Below are positions 8,499-18,785 of a stretch of 64,000 nucleotides of DNA, in pieces. Numbering within the stretch: position 1 is the stretch's first letter; every line of letters begins with the position of its first letter. This DNA comes from Paenibacillus sp. P25 (GTDB taxonomy: Bacteria > Bacillota > Bacilli > Paenibacillales > NBRC-103111). The stretch spans positions 7,863,501 to 7,927,500 of the forward strand of contig CP085629.1 in assembly GCA_024704175.1 (NCBI GenBank), in the 5' to 3' direction. Made by a program: the position numbers and the translations under genes. Below the pieces are notes generated by a model. The model ran no database searches and was not told the DNA's origin. It saw nothing but the letters and a program-made list of their open reading frames with translations.

Positions 8499-9053
8499 TT
8501 ATCTTCCCACCCCCAATTTTTTTTCCAAACTCGCATTCAGCTTGACCAGAAGCTTCTGCAAGAGGTCTTGTTCTTCCTGATCCAAATCGTCGATGAACGA
8601 AGCGCAGCTTCTCCAAAAGGCCGGGAGCGCCTCCTCGATGAGCTTGCGGCCCTCGGTCGTCAGGCGGACATGAACCATACGGCGATTCTGCTCGCTGGTC
8701 CTGCGTTCGATCCAGCTGCGTTTCTCCAGCCAATCCAGCAGTGCCGTGGCTGAGGCGCGCCGAATGCCAAGCCGGCTCGCGATGGCCGAAGGCGTAATAT
8801 CCGGTTTATCCTGATGCAGGTACAAGAGCATAAGCAAATCCAGCTTGCTCTCGGAGATGCCGTACGGCGACAAATGCAGTTCCACCAGATCCAGAATATT
8901 ATCGCTGATCCACAGCAGCAGCAGACCGCTATGGGCCGCAGTGCGCTTGGTATCCTTGGAAGCCGAATCCTCCATCAGCCGGAGGTAAGGGGCTGTGCCC
9001 AGCCGGGGCAATTGTTGGTCGCTGGAATGGTCCTTTTCAATTTTCTTTCTCAA
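8499..9053 (-). CDS. MarR-family transcriptional regulator
   Basis: A 184-aa winged-helix protein. The recognition region reads ITPSAIASRLGIRRASATAL (about residues 105-124), followed by a wing with RRTSEQNRRMVHVRLTTEGR, the MarR hallmark D/E-x-R-x-x-x-V-x-L-T. Flanking helices form the usual dimer interface. An unusual N-terminal tail of about 40 residues precedes the domain; the TTG start has a ggtgag site, but a shorter start is possible. The gene is followed by the MFS gene in the same direction and is flanked by two identical palindromic sites, so it probably represses both itself and the exporter. Confidence 0.85.
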   Translation of the reverse strand: MRKKIEKDHSSDQQLPRLGTAPYLRLMEDSASKDTKRTAAHSGLLLLWISDNILDLVELHLSPYGISESKLDLLMLLYLHQDKPDITPSAIASRLGIRRASATALLDWLEKRSWIERRTSEQNRRMVHVRLTTEGRKLIEEALPAFWRSCASFIDDLDQEEQDLLQKLLVKLNASLEKKLGVGR

Positions 9054-9069
9054 GCGCTCACCCGTATAT

Positions 9070-9087
9070 AATTAGATTATCTAACTA
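9070..9087. promoter_or_regulatory. MarR operator copy 2 (before the MarR gene)
   Basis: AATTAGATTATCTAACTA is the exact inverted copy of the site at 8465-8482, centred on the perfect palindrome TTAGAT-T-ATCTAA (9072-9084), 17 bp before the MarR start. It fits autorepression. Confidence 0.7.
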
Positions 9088-9245
9088 TAAACAATGTACC
9101 CGATATCTGGTTTCATTGCAAGCCCGAATTTGAAGAGGCTGTCCGGATTGAAAAAAGGGGTATTCGGATTGTGTGGTGAGATTACAATGATTCTCCATTT
9201 GTTTCAAACCGAGATTATACGTGGGTGTGAAACATTTTTTATTGC

Positions 9246-9276
9246 TTGACTTTCCCTTAAGTGGATGGTTTACAAT
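9246..9276 (+). promoter_or_regulatory. MerR-type promoter with 19-bp spacer
   Basis: TTGACT (9246-9251) and TACAAT (9271-9276) are separated by 19 bp instead of 17. The spacer holds a dyad of the form CCCTTAA...GG, as in promoters twisted open by MerR/SoxR regulators. It lies 64 bp before the hydrolase start. No MerR gene lies in the window. Confidence 0.6.
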
Positions 9277-9339
9277 TTGAGTATAGATGGGCCTGGGGTA
9301 CTAACAACAAAATTCAAGAACTTTATGGGAGTGATAACA

Positions 9340-10118
9340 ATGCCGACCTTTCGATCCAACGGAGCTAAGCTTTTTACGAAGAAGAGGGTACCGGTTTTCC
9401 CTTGATTATGCTTCACGGCCTCCATGGAAGCAACAAGATGTTGAAGAATGAAATCAAATGGTTGAAAGAATATTTTCGAGTCATTGCTTTAGATTCGCGC
9501 GGACACGGAAAATCAGACAAGCCTCTCCATTATACGCTGGAAGAACATATTCAAGATGTGATTAATCTGTTGAATCATCTCGAGATTGAAACCGGATATC
9601 TGATGGGAACGTCTATGGGAAGTTACATTGCACAAGGTGTCGCGATCAAGGTTCCCAATAGGGCGAAGAAGCTGGTTCTCATTGTTCCGAAAAGTCATGG
9701 CAAAACATCATCCATGCAAGAGCTTTTCGCACGTCATGCAGAAGAACTGGAGGGCCTGACGTTTGAGGAAAAGTTAAGCCGCGTTTCCAAGTATATTTTT
9801 CATGACCCCATTGCTGTCCAGGAAGCATTTAGCGCATTTTATGATCAACAGGCGGTCCTTTCTTCGCCACAAGAGCAAGAAGTCGCTAACAAGGCTTTGG
9901 AAGGATTCGATTTCCGGGATCATTTGCAGCACATTACTGCGAGCACATTAATCATCAGTGGAAAGTATGACGGCCTGAACCCGCCGGAAAGGGGAAAGGA
10001 GATCGCCTCGCGAATACCCGGTTCAACTTTTATTGAATTTATACATTCCGGCCATGCTCCAAGCATTGAAGAGCCTGAACGTTTTATAAAAGAGGTAACG
10101 AATTTCCTGCTTGCTTAA
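9340..10118 (+). CDS. Alpha/beta hydrolase (frameshifted near the start)
   Basis: The full gene is placed from the ATG at 9340 (gggag upstream). Codons 1-11 (MPTFRSNGAKL) connect to the main frame if one T is added to the run at 9371-9375. The 259-aa product has the oxyanion HGLHGS motif, the nucleophile elbow GTSMGSYIAQG, an acid in SGKYDGLNPPE and the catalytic His in HSGHAPSIEEPE, so all parts of an active serine hydrolase are present. It resembles BphD/haloperoxidase-like esterases; the substrate is unknown. It appears monocistronic behind the MerR-type promoter, which hints at a stress- or effector-induced role. Confidence 0.82.
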
Positions 10119-10143
10119 CGACTTCAACTGGTCAAAAATACCC

Positions 10144-10175
10144 AAAAAGCACAACTCCCATCATGAAAGGAGTTG
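10144..10175 (-). terminator. Terminator of the 10.2-10.7 kb gene
   Basis: Arms caactcc (10152-10158) and ggagttg (10169-10175); read on the minus strand the stem is followed by TGC and TTTTT. Confidence 0.65.
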
Positions 10176-10223
10176 CGCTTCGTAAGCTCCGGGGATTCTT
10201 CGGCGTCCTTGCGCAGCCCCGGT

Positions 10224-10725
10224 TTATTTGTACAGCATATCCGTCTTCTCCATCAGCTCTTCCAGGATCGCCTGGGCCCGTTTGACACCTTCTTCCTTGC
10301 CCAGCAGGAACTGCGATTCCGCCGAGGTTTGGGTAGGCTCGCTTCGACAGGCTTTCCGCCTCTTTCGCCAGCATTTCCCTCAGGATATAGAGCTGGAGCC
10401 GCCCCAGTCCCCGTTCCATCTGGATGTCATGGGCCTGCTGCTCCCTGCGGTCCGCCACCTGCTCGAGATAAGCGTCGATGTCCCCCTCCATGAACCGGTG
10501 CGCCTGCTTCAGGATATCGGAGTAGGCTTCCGTCCGGTTCGCATGCATCGTGAGCGGATGCCCCGTGTGCCGGATCAGGAACCGGCAGAGCATGTCGTCG
10601 CCGTTCAAATGCCGGTTGTGCAGCAGGGAATATTCGCCCTGAAAACGGCCCTCCTTCTCAACGTACCGCCCGAGTGACGTGTATTCGTTACAGGAACTGC
10701 AGTGAAGCAAGTACTCCGCACTCAC
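10224..10725 (-). CDS. Conserved hypothetical protein with CxxC motif (frameshifted)
   Basis: The N-terminal 125 residues begin MSAEYLLHCSSCNEYTSLGR, with a CxxC pair near residue 9 that suggests a zinc knuckle. A His-rich stretch and a long helical region (ERGLGRLQLYILREMLAKEA) follow. At about 10350-10365 the frame breaks. In the next frame the protein continues helically (QFLLGKEEGVKRAQAILEEL) and stops at 10224, giving about 166 aa. The helical character on both sides of the break supports one gene. No family is recognised. It stands alone between the hydrolase and groEL with its own terminator. Confidence 0.6.
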
Positions 10726-10743
10726 ATCATCACCTCTTGAGGA

Positions 10744-10768
10744 AAACCCGTCCTGTCCGGACGGGTTT
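10744..10768 (-). terminator. groESL terminator
   Basis: Ten-base arms aaacccgtcc (10744-10753) and ggacgggttt (10759-10768) with a T-rich tail on the minus strand, 18 bp after the groEL stop. Confidence 0.8.
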
Positions 10769-10785
10769 CGTTCGATAACGTATAA

Positions 10786-12707
<1,922 letters not shown>

Positions 12708-12733
12708 CGGATAGTCTCCTCCCAATCATTGGT

Positions 12734-12760
12734 CTGGCACTCGGTTAGTAAGAGTGCTAA
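12734..12760. promoter_or_regulatory. CIRCE element (HrcA operator) of groESL
   Basis: Arms CTGGCACTC and GAGTGCTAA are separated by exactly 9 bp and match the CIRCE consensus with two mismatches in the left arm. It sits between the groES promoter and its start codon, the normal site of HrcA repression that is relieved by heat shock. Confidence 0.9.
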
Positions 12761-12770
12761 TACAATTTTT

Positions 12771-12798
12771 AATATACTGATTTTGTTTTTTTGATCAA
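12771..12798 (-). promoter_or_regulatory. groESL promoter
   Basis: On the minus strand TTGATC (12793-12798) and TATATT (12771-12776) are 16 bp apart and directly upstream of the CIRCE. Confidence 0.6.
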
Positions 12799-13028
12799 GG
12801 ACGGAAATAAAAGCGCCGCAAACGTCTATAGGCGATCTCGTTAAAATACAGCCGGATTCCCGCGAAATATCTCAATTTTTCTGCAGATTTCTTAGGCTTT
12901 TGTCTCGAAAATAAAAAAATAAGCAGGAATCAGAAAATACAAGAAACATTAAGATATCCCCCTTCAATTCTCAAAAATTCGCCGGATATTGCCCTTGAAA
13001 AATATTTATCAGCGTAAATACACTTATG

Positions 13029-13055
13029 TTAGCAGTCGATGGTACTGAGTGCTAA
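13029..13055. promoter_or_regulatory. Second CIRCE-like element
   Basis: TTAGCAGTC, 9 bp, GAGTGCTAA: one mismatch to the CIRCE palindrome and the exact spacing, so closer to consensus than the groES site. A possible plus-strand promoter (TTGAAA, 18 bp, TACACT) ends just upstream, which would place the site at a transcription start directed away from groESL. Confidence 0.65.
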
Positions 13056-13075
13056 TTTTGTCGAATGTCGAATAG

Positions 13076-13163
13076 GGAAGACTCATCATACGGAAGCTTT
13101 TTTACCGATCATGGGCACATGACGTTAAAAGAATTTCACCTATGATCCGGGTCTTCCTTTTTT
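13076..13163 (+). terminator. Structured leader ending in a terminator
   Basis: Nested arms ggaagac/gtcttcc (13076-13082, 13151-13157) and atcata/tatgat (13085-13090, 13141-13146) enclose a further hairpin (tcatg/catga, 13109-13122) and end in six T. It lies 21 bp after the second CIRCE and before the micro-ORF. It could be a plain terminator with a large loop or a regulated leader. Confidence 0.5.
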
Positions 13164-13209
13164 GTCTTTTCACAGGCTTCGGCATCGTTTCAGAGGAGGT
13201 GAACCGCTC

Positions 13210-13308
13210 ATGGCCAGGAAAGCGCGCAGGCGCCGGGTGCTTCGTCTGATCCGCTCCAAGGGGATTCATTTGAGACCGCCTGTCAGCTGGTATGCACGGA
13301 TTTCCTGA
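13210..13308 (+). CDS. Arg-rich 32-aa micro-protein
   Basis: A 32-codon frame starting MARKARRRRVLRLIRSKG and ending SWYARIS follows a near-perfect Shine-Dalgarno (gaggaggtga) at good distance, which is rare by chance. The peptide is strongly basic (Arg/Lys in more than a third of positions) and may bind nucleic acid or be a leader peptide for the mannose-type operon 80 bp downstream. No homologue recalled. Confidence 0.5.
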   Translation: MARKARRRRVLRLIRSKGIHLRPPVSWYARIS

Positions 13309-13388
13309 GTTTCCTTTTGGCCTGGGGACCCGGGCCCGAAATCTAATTTTTAATACTTCACAATCTGTTATAGGAGGGAGATTTCATA

Positions 13389-14428
13389 ATGAATGCGTCG
13401 CTGCTCGCCGGAGGACTTGGAACCAGGTTAAGACCTCTTACCGAAAATTTGCCCAAACCGATGGCTTTGGTCGCGAATCGTCCTTGGCTTGAACATCTTA
13501 TCGTCCATCTGAAGGATCAGGGAATCGAGGATTTCGTCATCGCGGTCAAGCACTATCCCGAGAAGATCCGGAGCTATTTCGGGAGCGGACAAAGGTGGGG
13601 CGTACGCATCCGCTATGCGGTTGAGTCCTCGCTTCTGGGGACGGCCGGGGCTATCAAGAACGCCGAGCCCTACCTAGACGATCGGTTCATCGCCGTGAAT
13701 GCGGATATCGTTCATGAAATCAACCTCCTTCCTTTGCTCGAATTTCATATCCAGCAGGGAGCGGATGTCACGATCGGTCTGACGGAGGTAGACGACCCGA
13801 CGCATTACGGCGTTGTGGAACAGGACAAGAGGGGCCGCATTTTGCGGTTTGTGGAAAAGCCGAAGCTGGAGGAAGCCCCTCCAATCGGATCAATGCCGGT
13901 ATTTATGTGATGGAAAAGCAGGTGCTAAGGGAGATTCCCGAAGGCAGGGAGGTTTCCATCGAGCGCGAGACCTTCCCTGATTTGATCGAGAAGCAAGCCC
14001 GGGTTTATGGCAAAGTCATTTCCGGCTATTGGATGGACATGGGGACCAAAGACCGCTACCGCAAAATTCATTGGGATCTGCTAAACCGTGTGTCCCGGCT
14101 TCAGATTCCGGGGCAGGAAACCGGGAACGGCATTTGGGTCGGAAGCGGGGTCGAGATCGGTCCCGGTGCGTCGCTTGTTCCTCCCGTTCTCATCGGCAAT
14201 CACGTGAAGATCGGGGAACGCTCCGTGATCGGACCGTTCAGCGTCATCGGCGACGGATGCGAAATCGGGAAAAACGTACGCTGCTCGGAAACCATTATGT
14301 GGGACCGTCGCCTGGTGAACGATTCGGCGTATTTAAATAACTGCATCTTCGGGTATGAACTTGAGATCGGATCCAGACATATTTTACATGAAGCGGTCAT
14401 GAACCGGTTGGGGGTGCTTCAGGCATGA
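13389..14428 (+). CDS. NDP-sugar pyrophosphorylase, mannose-1-phosphate guanylyltransferase type (one frameshift)
   Basis: The N-terminus SLLAGGLGTRLRPLTENLPK is the nucleotide-binding signature of sugar-nucleotidyl transferases. GTAGAIKNAEPYL and the metal-binding VNADIVHEI follow, and the C-terminal half is a left-handed beta-helix of hexapeptide repeats (VGSGVEIGPGA; VIGPFSVIGDGCEIG). The gene is split at the cccc run at 13876-13879; one more C joins EEAP to NRINAGIYVMEKQ and gives 346 aa. It makes an NDP-sugar, probably GDP-mannose given the GH130 gene in the operon. Ribosome site ggaggga. The stop overlaps the start of the glycosyltransferase. Confidence 0.85.
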
Positions 14429-15581
14429 TGCGGATCGCTTATGTCAGTACTTATGTGCCTAAGAGATGCGGGCTGGCCACCTATACTTATCATTTGAGAC
14501 AAGCCGTTCAATCCGCCAAGGAGTGGAGGGGCAAAGACCCGGTGGTGGTCCTGACGGATCCCGGGACCGATCCTGTGGACGATCCCGTTCTATGGCCGCT
14601 GAAGAAGGACCAAGAGGAAGACTATGCCAAAATGGCGCGGAAAATCAATCACTCCGATGTCGACGTCGTCGCGCTCCAGCATGAGTTCGGGATCTTCGGA
14701 GGCGAGGCGGGCGGCCACATTCTGACGTTCATCCGGAATTTGAAAAAACCGCTGATCACGACCTTTCATACGGTGTTCGAGCGTCCGCGAGCCGCCTTAT
14801 GCCGCGATTCAGCGAGAAATCGCGGACCGGAGCGCGAAGATCATTGTCATGAACCGGAAAGCGATCGACTATTTGCATGAGGCCTTCGGCATTCCGAAGG
14901 AGAAGATCACCTTCATCCCTCACGGGACGCCGGAGCCGAATCCGGAGAAGAGACAGGCCTTCCGCCAGCAAACTTGGCTGGAACGGCCGCAAAGTGCTGA
15001 TGACCTTCGGGCTTCTCAGCCGGGGCAAAGGAATCGAGCTGATTCTCAAAGCGCTTCCCGAAATCGCAAGCAAGGTACCGGATGTGCTCTATGCGATTGT
15101 CGGTCAGACGCATCCGGAGGTCAAAAAGCGGGAAGGGGAGCGCTACCGCGAAGAGCTGTGGGAGCAAATCCGCGCAGGCGGCATGGAGAAGCATGTGCTC
15201 ATGGTCGACAGATATATGGAGGAGGCGGACCTCGTCAAGCATCTGATGTCCTGCGATGTGTATGTTACGCCGTATCCGGGCATGCAGCAGATTACCAGCG
15301 GAACGCTGGCTTATGCCGTCGGACTCGGCCGTCCGGTGCTCACCACGCCTTACAGCTATGCGCAGGATCTGCTGGCGGATTATCCGGAGCCGCTGTCGCC
15401 TTACGATGACGCACAGGCGTGGATTGACCGGGCCGTCTCCCTGCTAACCAACGATGTGCTGCTCCGGGGCTGGGTGCGGCGAATGGAGGCTATCGGTAAA
15501 CCGATGCACTGGCCGGAGGTCGGCCGGATGCACGAGAGGCTGTTCGCCGAGGTGAGAGAGCTTGAATCCGTCATCGGTTAG
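14425..15581 (+). CDS. GT4-type glycosyltransferase (two frameshifts)
   Basis: The N-terminal half (MRIAYVSTYVPKRCGLATYT, VVALQHEFGIFGG, ITTFHTVF) is the acceptor-binding Rossmann domain of GT-B enzymes of the PssB/PimB-like kind. The C-terminal half (LMTFGLLSRGKGIELILKAL, MQQITSGTLAYAVGLGRPVL) is the NDP-sugar-binding domain of glycosyl transferases group 1. Breaks at about 14790 and 14965 separate three segments of one protein of about 384 aa. It overlaps its neighbours on both sides, so it belongs to one operon. It probably transfers a mannosyl unit supplied by the preceding gene product. Confidence 0.82.
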
Positions 15582-16653
15582 TTTGCGCCATGTTCAAAGA
15601 TTGACGGATGACACCGGCATCATCGAGCATGCGCTTGGCCTGCTCCCCCGCCGTAAGGAAGGCTACAGCACGGACGACCAGGCGCGTGCGCTGTGGATGT
15701 GCCTGGAGTGGCTTGAGATAACAGAGGATACGGAGTCGGAGAGTCTATATAGATTAATAGATACTTATTTATCTTTTTTGCTGTGGGTGCAGAAAGAGAA
15801 CGGCCATTTTCACAACAATATTGCCTACGACCGGACGAGAGAGGAGGAATCCCCTTCGGACGATTGTCTGGGACGGTGCTTGTGGGCCCTGGCCGTCGCC
15901 TTGGTCAAGCTGAGGGACTCCGAACGGCTCCTTGCGGCAAGAGAGCTGTTCGACAAGGCGCTGACTCAGGCGGAAGCGATGACGTATCCCCGCGGATGGG
16001 CGTACGCCCTGGCGGCTTTGAACCTGCTGGTCCGTCATCAGTATCCGCTGGGGCGGCCGGAACTACCGGACAAGCTGGCGGCGAAGCTGGTGCAAGCTTA
16101 CCGAACGCATTCGGGGCCGGATTGGCCCTGGTTCGAGCCGGTCGTCTCCTACAGCAACGGCGTGCTTCCTTGGGGGCCGCTGTGTGCGTATGAAGCAACC
16201 CGGAAGGAGGAGCCGCTGGCGGTAGCGAGAGAAAGTCTGGATTTTATCATCAGGCTGTCGACGAATGAAAGAGGGCAAATCCGTCCGGTAGGAAACCGGG
16301 GATGGTGCGTGCCCGGAAGCCGGGCGTTATGGGACCAGCGACCGATCGACGTGCTCAAGCTGGCCTTGGCGGCTTCGAAAGCATACGAAATTACGGGGAT
16401 ATCCTCTTATGCGGAAGTCCTGGGCCAATGCCGGAGCTGGTTTTACGGGGAGAACGATGCCGGCATTGCCATGGCTAATACGGAGGAAGGAAGCTGCTAT
16501 GACGGCTTGGGAGAAGCCGGAGCGAACCGGAATCAGGGGGCGGAGTCGACTCTGGCCTACCTGCTGACGGAAGCGATCTACTGGAAATACATGCGCAGCA
16601 AGAGCGGAGATATCCGCTCGGGGAACAAGACGGAGGTGTTACGGCTTACATGA
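15562..16653 (+). CDS. Alpha/alpha-barrel glycosidase-like protein of a GH130 cluster
   Basis: 363 aa, cytoplasmic, no signal peptide. Repeating helix pairs with aromatic and acidic loops (GYSTDDQARALWMC, NGHFHNNIAYDR, GPDWPWFEPVVSYSNGVLPW, NQGAESTLAYLLTEA) are typical of an (alpha/alpha)6 barrel as in glycoside hydrolases and epimerases. I know this type mainly as an uncharacterised partner of GH130 genes. It overlaps the GT4 gene by 20 bp and the GH130 gene by 4 bp, so translation is coupled. Function is inferred: trimming or rearranging the glycan handled by its neighbours. Confidence 0.65.
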   Translation: MNPSSVSLRHVQRLTDDTGIIEHALGLLPRRKEGYSTDDQARALWMCLEWLEITEDTESESLYRLIDTYLSFLLWVQKENGHFHNNIAYDRTREEESPSDDCLGRCLWALAVALVKLRDSERLLAARELFDKALTQAEAMTYPRGWAYALAALNLLVRHQYPLGRPELPDKLAAKLVQAYRTHSGPDWPWFEPVVSYSNGVLPWGPLCAYEATRKEEPLAVARESLDFIIRLSTNERGQIRPVGNRGWCVPGSRALWDQRPIDVLKLALAASKAYEITGISSYAEVLGQCRSWFYGENDAGIAMANTEEGSCYDGLGEAGANRNQGAESTLAYLLTEAIYWKYMRSKSGDIRSGNKTEVLRLT

Positions 16654-17713
16654 AGGTCACCCGCTATCCGAACAATCCGATTATTGCACCGAAAGATATC
16701 GCCCCCTACCTTCAGGATTATGAGGTGATCGGTGTTTTCAACGCCGGGGTGATGCACTATGGCGACGAAGTCCTGCTTCTGCTGCGCGTGGCGGAGAGGC
16801 CGGTCAACCCGGATCCGAACTTCGGGCTCAGCCCTTTCTTCGACCTGGCCAGCAGTACCATGGGGATCAACCGGGTCGAGAAGGGAATGCCGGGATACAA
16901 CTTCTCCGATTCGCGGGGAATCGGCACTCCGGACGGCCCGCCGCTGACGTCGATCTCCTACTTAAGAATTGCGAGGAGCAAGGACGGGGTGCATTTTACG
17001 ATCGACGATCAGCCGGCACTGTTCCCGGAAAACCAATATGAGATCTACGGGATCGAAGACTGCCGGATCACCCAAATCGACGACACTTATTATATTAATT
17101 ACTCGGCGGTATCCAACCTCGGCATCACGACTTGTCTGGCTTCCACCAAGGACTTTGCTTCAATTCGGCGGGAGGGCGTGATTTTTCAGCCGGACAGCAA
17201 GAATATTGTTATTTTCCCGGAAAAGATCAACGGAAAATACTACGCGCTGCATCGTCCTTCGAGCTCCAGCTTCGGCAAACCGAGCATGTGGATCGCGGAA
17301 TCGCCCGACCTGCTCTGCTGGGGAACCACCGGTTCCTGATGGGTCGCCGGGACGGCCTGTGGGATGAAACCCGGATCGGGGCGAGCTGCGTTCCGATCAA
17401 GCTGGAGCAGGGATGGCTCGAGATTTACCACGGAGCCGACCGCGAGAACCGGTACTGCCTGGGCGCGGTGCTGCTCGATTCCGAACAGCCTTGGCGCGTC
17501 ATCGCCCGAATGAAGGAGCCGCTCCTCGAGCCGGTCGAGGATTACGAGAAGGAAGGCTTCTTCGGCAATGTGATTTTTAGTCGCGGGGCGCTGTACGAAG
17601 AGGGCAAGGTCAAAATCTATTATGGGGCGGCGGACACGTCGATGTGCTACGCCGAGCTGGAGATGGCCGAAATTATGCAGCGATTGGAAGAGACGGAACC
17701 GGAGCATCTTTAA
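16650..17713 (+). CDS. GH130 beta-mannoside phosphorylase (one frameshift)
   Basis: The protein opens with TRYPNNPIIAPKDI and has GIEDCRIT carrying the Asp used as proton donor in GH130, followed by YYINYSAVS, the phosphate-binding HRPSSSS loop and KIYYGAADTSMCYAE at the end: a five-bladed beta-propeller. The frame breaks at about 17320; one added base in ggggaacc joins LLCWG to NHRFLMGRRDG and gives 354 aa. GH130 enzymes reversibly phosphorolyse beta-1,4- or beta-1,2-mannosides to mannose-1-phosphate, the substrate of the first gene of this operon. No signal peptide, so it acts in the cytoplasm. Confidence 0.85.
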
Positions 17714-17723
17714 GGTGCTCGCA

Positions 17724-17753
17724 TTCGACTGCCGATGAGTATCGGCAGTCGAA
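17724..17753 (+). terminator. Strong hairpin after the GH130 gene
   Basis: A perfect 13-bp stem (ttcgactgccgat / atcggcagtcgaa) with a 4-base loop. It lacks a T tract, so it may stabilise the 3' end rather than terminate by itself. Confidence 0.55.
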
Positions 17754-17900
17754 GATCATCCGGAAAGTGGTCGAATGGGGCAATAGAGGTTAACGAAGGA
17801 GCGGTGTATCTATTTGGGATAGCACCAGCGTAAAACAGTCAACAAGCAAGGTGGAGGGCAGTCGTTCTAACTGCCGGTCCCATTCCCTTTTCCCATCCCC

Positions 17901-18214
17901 CTACCAGCCAAAATGGTACAATGTATAAAAAATAAAACCAAGAGAAATGGCCGTGGACAGAGCCGTCAATGAAATAATCCAGGGAACTTTACATCGGTGT
18001 TTATACAATCGATAAACGGAAATGAAGACCGTAATCAAGGTGGCTATTATCATAAATCGTCTAAGCCAAAATACAGCCGACATAGTAGCCAACGTGCTTG
18101 TGGAGCCCCCAAGCAGGAGTAAAATCCCCATATGGAGCCAGTGATGGGAAGAGGCAAGAAATGAAAGAATAAATGAAGCTGCAGTGGCGGCAACTTGGCT
18201 TTTTTATTAATCAT
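17901..18214 (-). CDS. Small membrane protein with three or four TM segments (one frameshift)
   Basis: Starting at the ATG at 18214 (agga site), one A added to the six-base run at 18200-18205 gives MINKKSQVAATAASFILSFL and then the open frame to 17901: about 104 aa with hydrophobic segments near residues 8-25, 30-50, 55-72 and 82-100. No family recognised. The start overlaps the stop of the MarR gene by 8 bp, so it is translationally coupled and probably controlled by that regulator. A role in transport or resistance is a guess from this context. Confidence 0.65.
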
Positions 18215-18656
18215 TTTGTTTTCTCCTGTATTGTAATAAGGCATTCGTAAATTTTTTAAATCCATCGATGATGGTTGCCTGGTCACTTTCCTGAAGATCT
18301 CCTAGAACATCCTGAAAAAATCTTAAGGATTGCTCTCGTACCTGCTGAATTGTACGAGACCCTTTCTCCGTTAAAGTTAGTATCATTTCACGGCGATTAG
18401 CCTCGTTAATGACGCGGTTAACCAAATTTTCTTTAACCAAGCTATCAACAAGCCTGCTTACGGTACTTCTCTCAAGATTTAAGCGTTGGGCCAGATCGGA
18501 TACGGACATCGAAATATTCTCAAGCTCTTGCATTGCATATACCTGAGAGACTGAAAGAGGAACACCGCAAGGCGTAGCACTTTGCTCCAAGAGTCCAAAG
18601 ACCTTAATAAAACTTTGAACGGTTAATCTAAATTCCGAGAGGGCTTCTTTATTCAA
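18207..18656 (-). CDS. MarR-family transcriptional regulator
   Basis: 149 aa from the TTG start chosen for its aaggagcgg site; a longer frame upstream lacks one and crosses the operator. The winged helix carries MSVSDLAQRLNLERSTVSRL (about residues 55-74) and the wing NEANRREMILTLTEKG with the family D/N-x-R-R-x-x-x-L-T-x-x-G pattern. A 33-bp inverted repeat overlaps its promoter region, which suggests autoregulation. The downstream membrane-protein gene is coupled to it. Confidence 0.85.
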   Translation of the reverse strand: MNKEALSEFRLTVQSFIKVFGLLEQSATPCGVPLSVSQVYAMQELENISMSVSDLAQRLNLERSTVSRLVDSLVKENLVNRVINEANRREMILTLTEKGSRTIQQVREQSLRFFQDVLGDLQESDQATIIDGFKKFTNALLQYRRKQND

Positions 18657-18671
18657 GTTTACCGCTCCTTT

Positions 18672-18704
18672 ATGTGTATTGTACAATATATGTATAATAC
18701 ACAT
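18672..18704. promoter_or_regulatory. Inverted repeat before the MarR gene (candidate operator)
   Basis: Perfect 9-bp arms atgtgtatt (18672-18680) and aatacacat (18696-18704), with the extra palindrome TTGTACAA (18679-18686) inside. It lies 16-48 bp upstream of the MarR start. Confidence 0.6.
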
Positions 18705-18770
18705 ATAATTTAAATCCGTCAAACGGATGTGGCCATGCCAGCATGTCCCCCATTACGGCCAGGAATGGAA

Positions 18771-18785
18771 GCCTGTTAAACAGGC
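18771..18785. promoter_or_regulatory. 15-bp palindrome upstream of deoR
   Basis: GCCTGTT-A-AACAGGC is a perfect 7+1+7 palindrome about 185 bp before the deoR start. It may be a regulator site; the TGTT/AACA core also occurs around the deoC promoter. The rest of the 18.7-18.97 kb gap shows nothing else clear. Confidence 0.4.
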
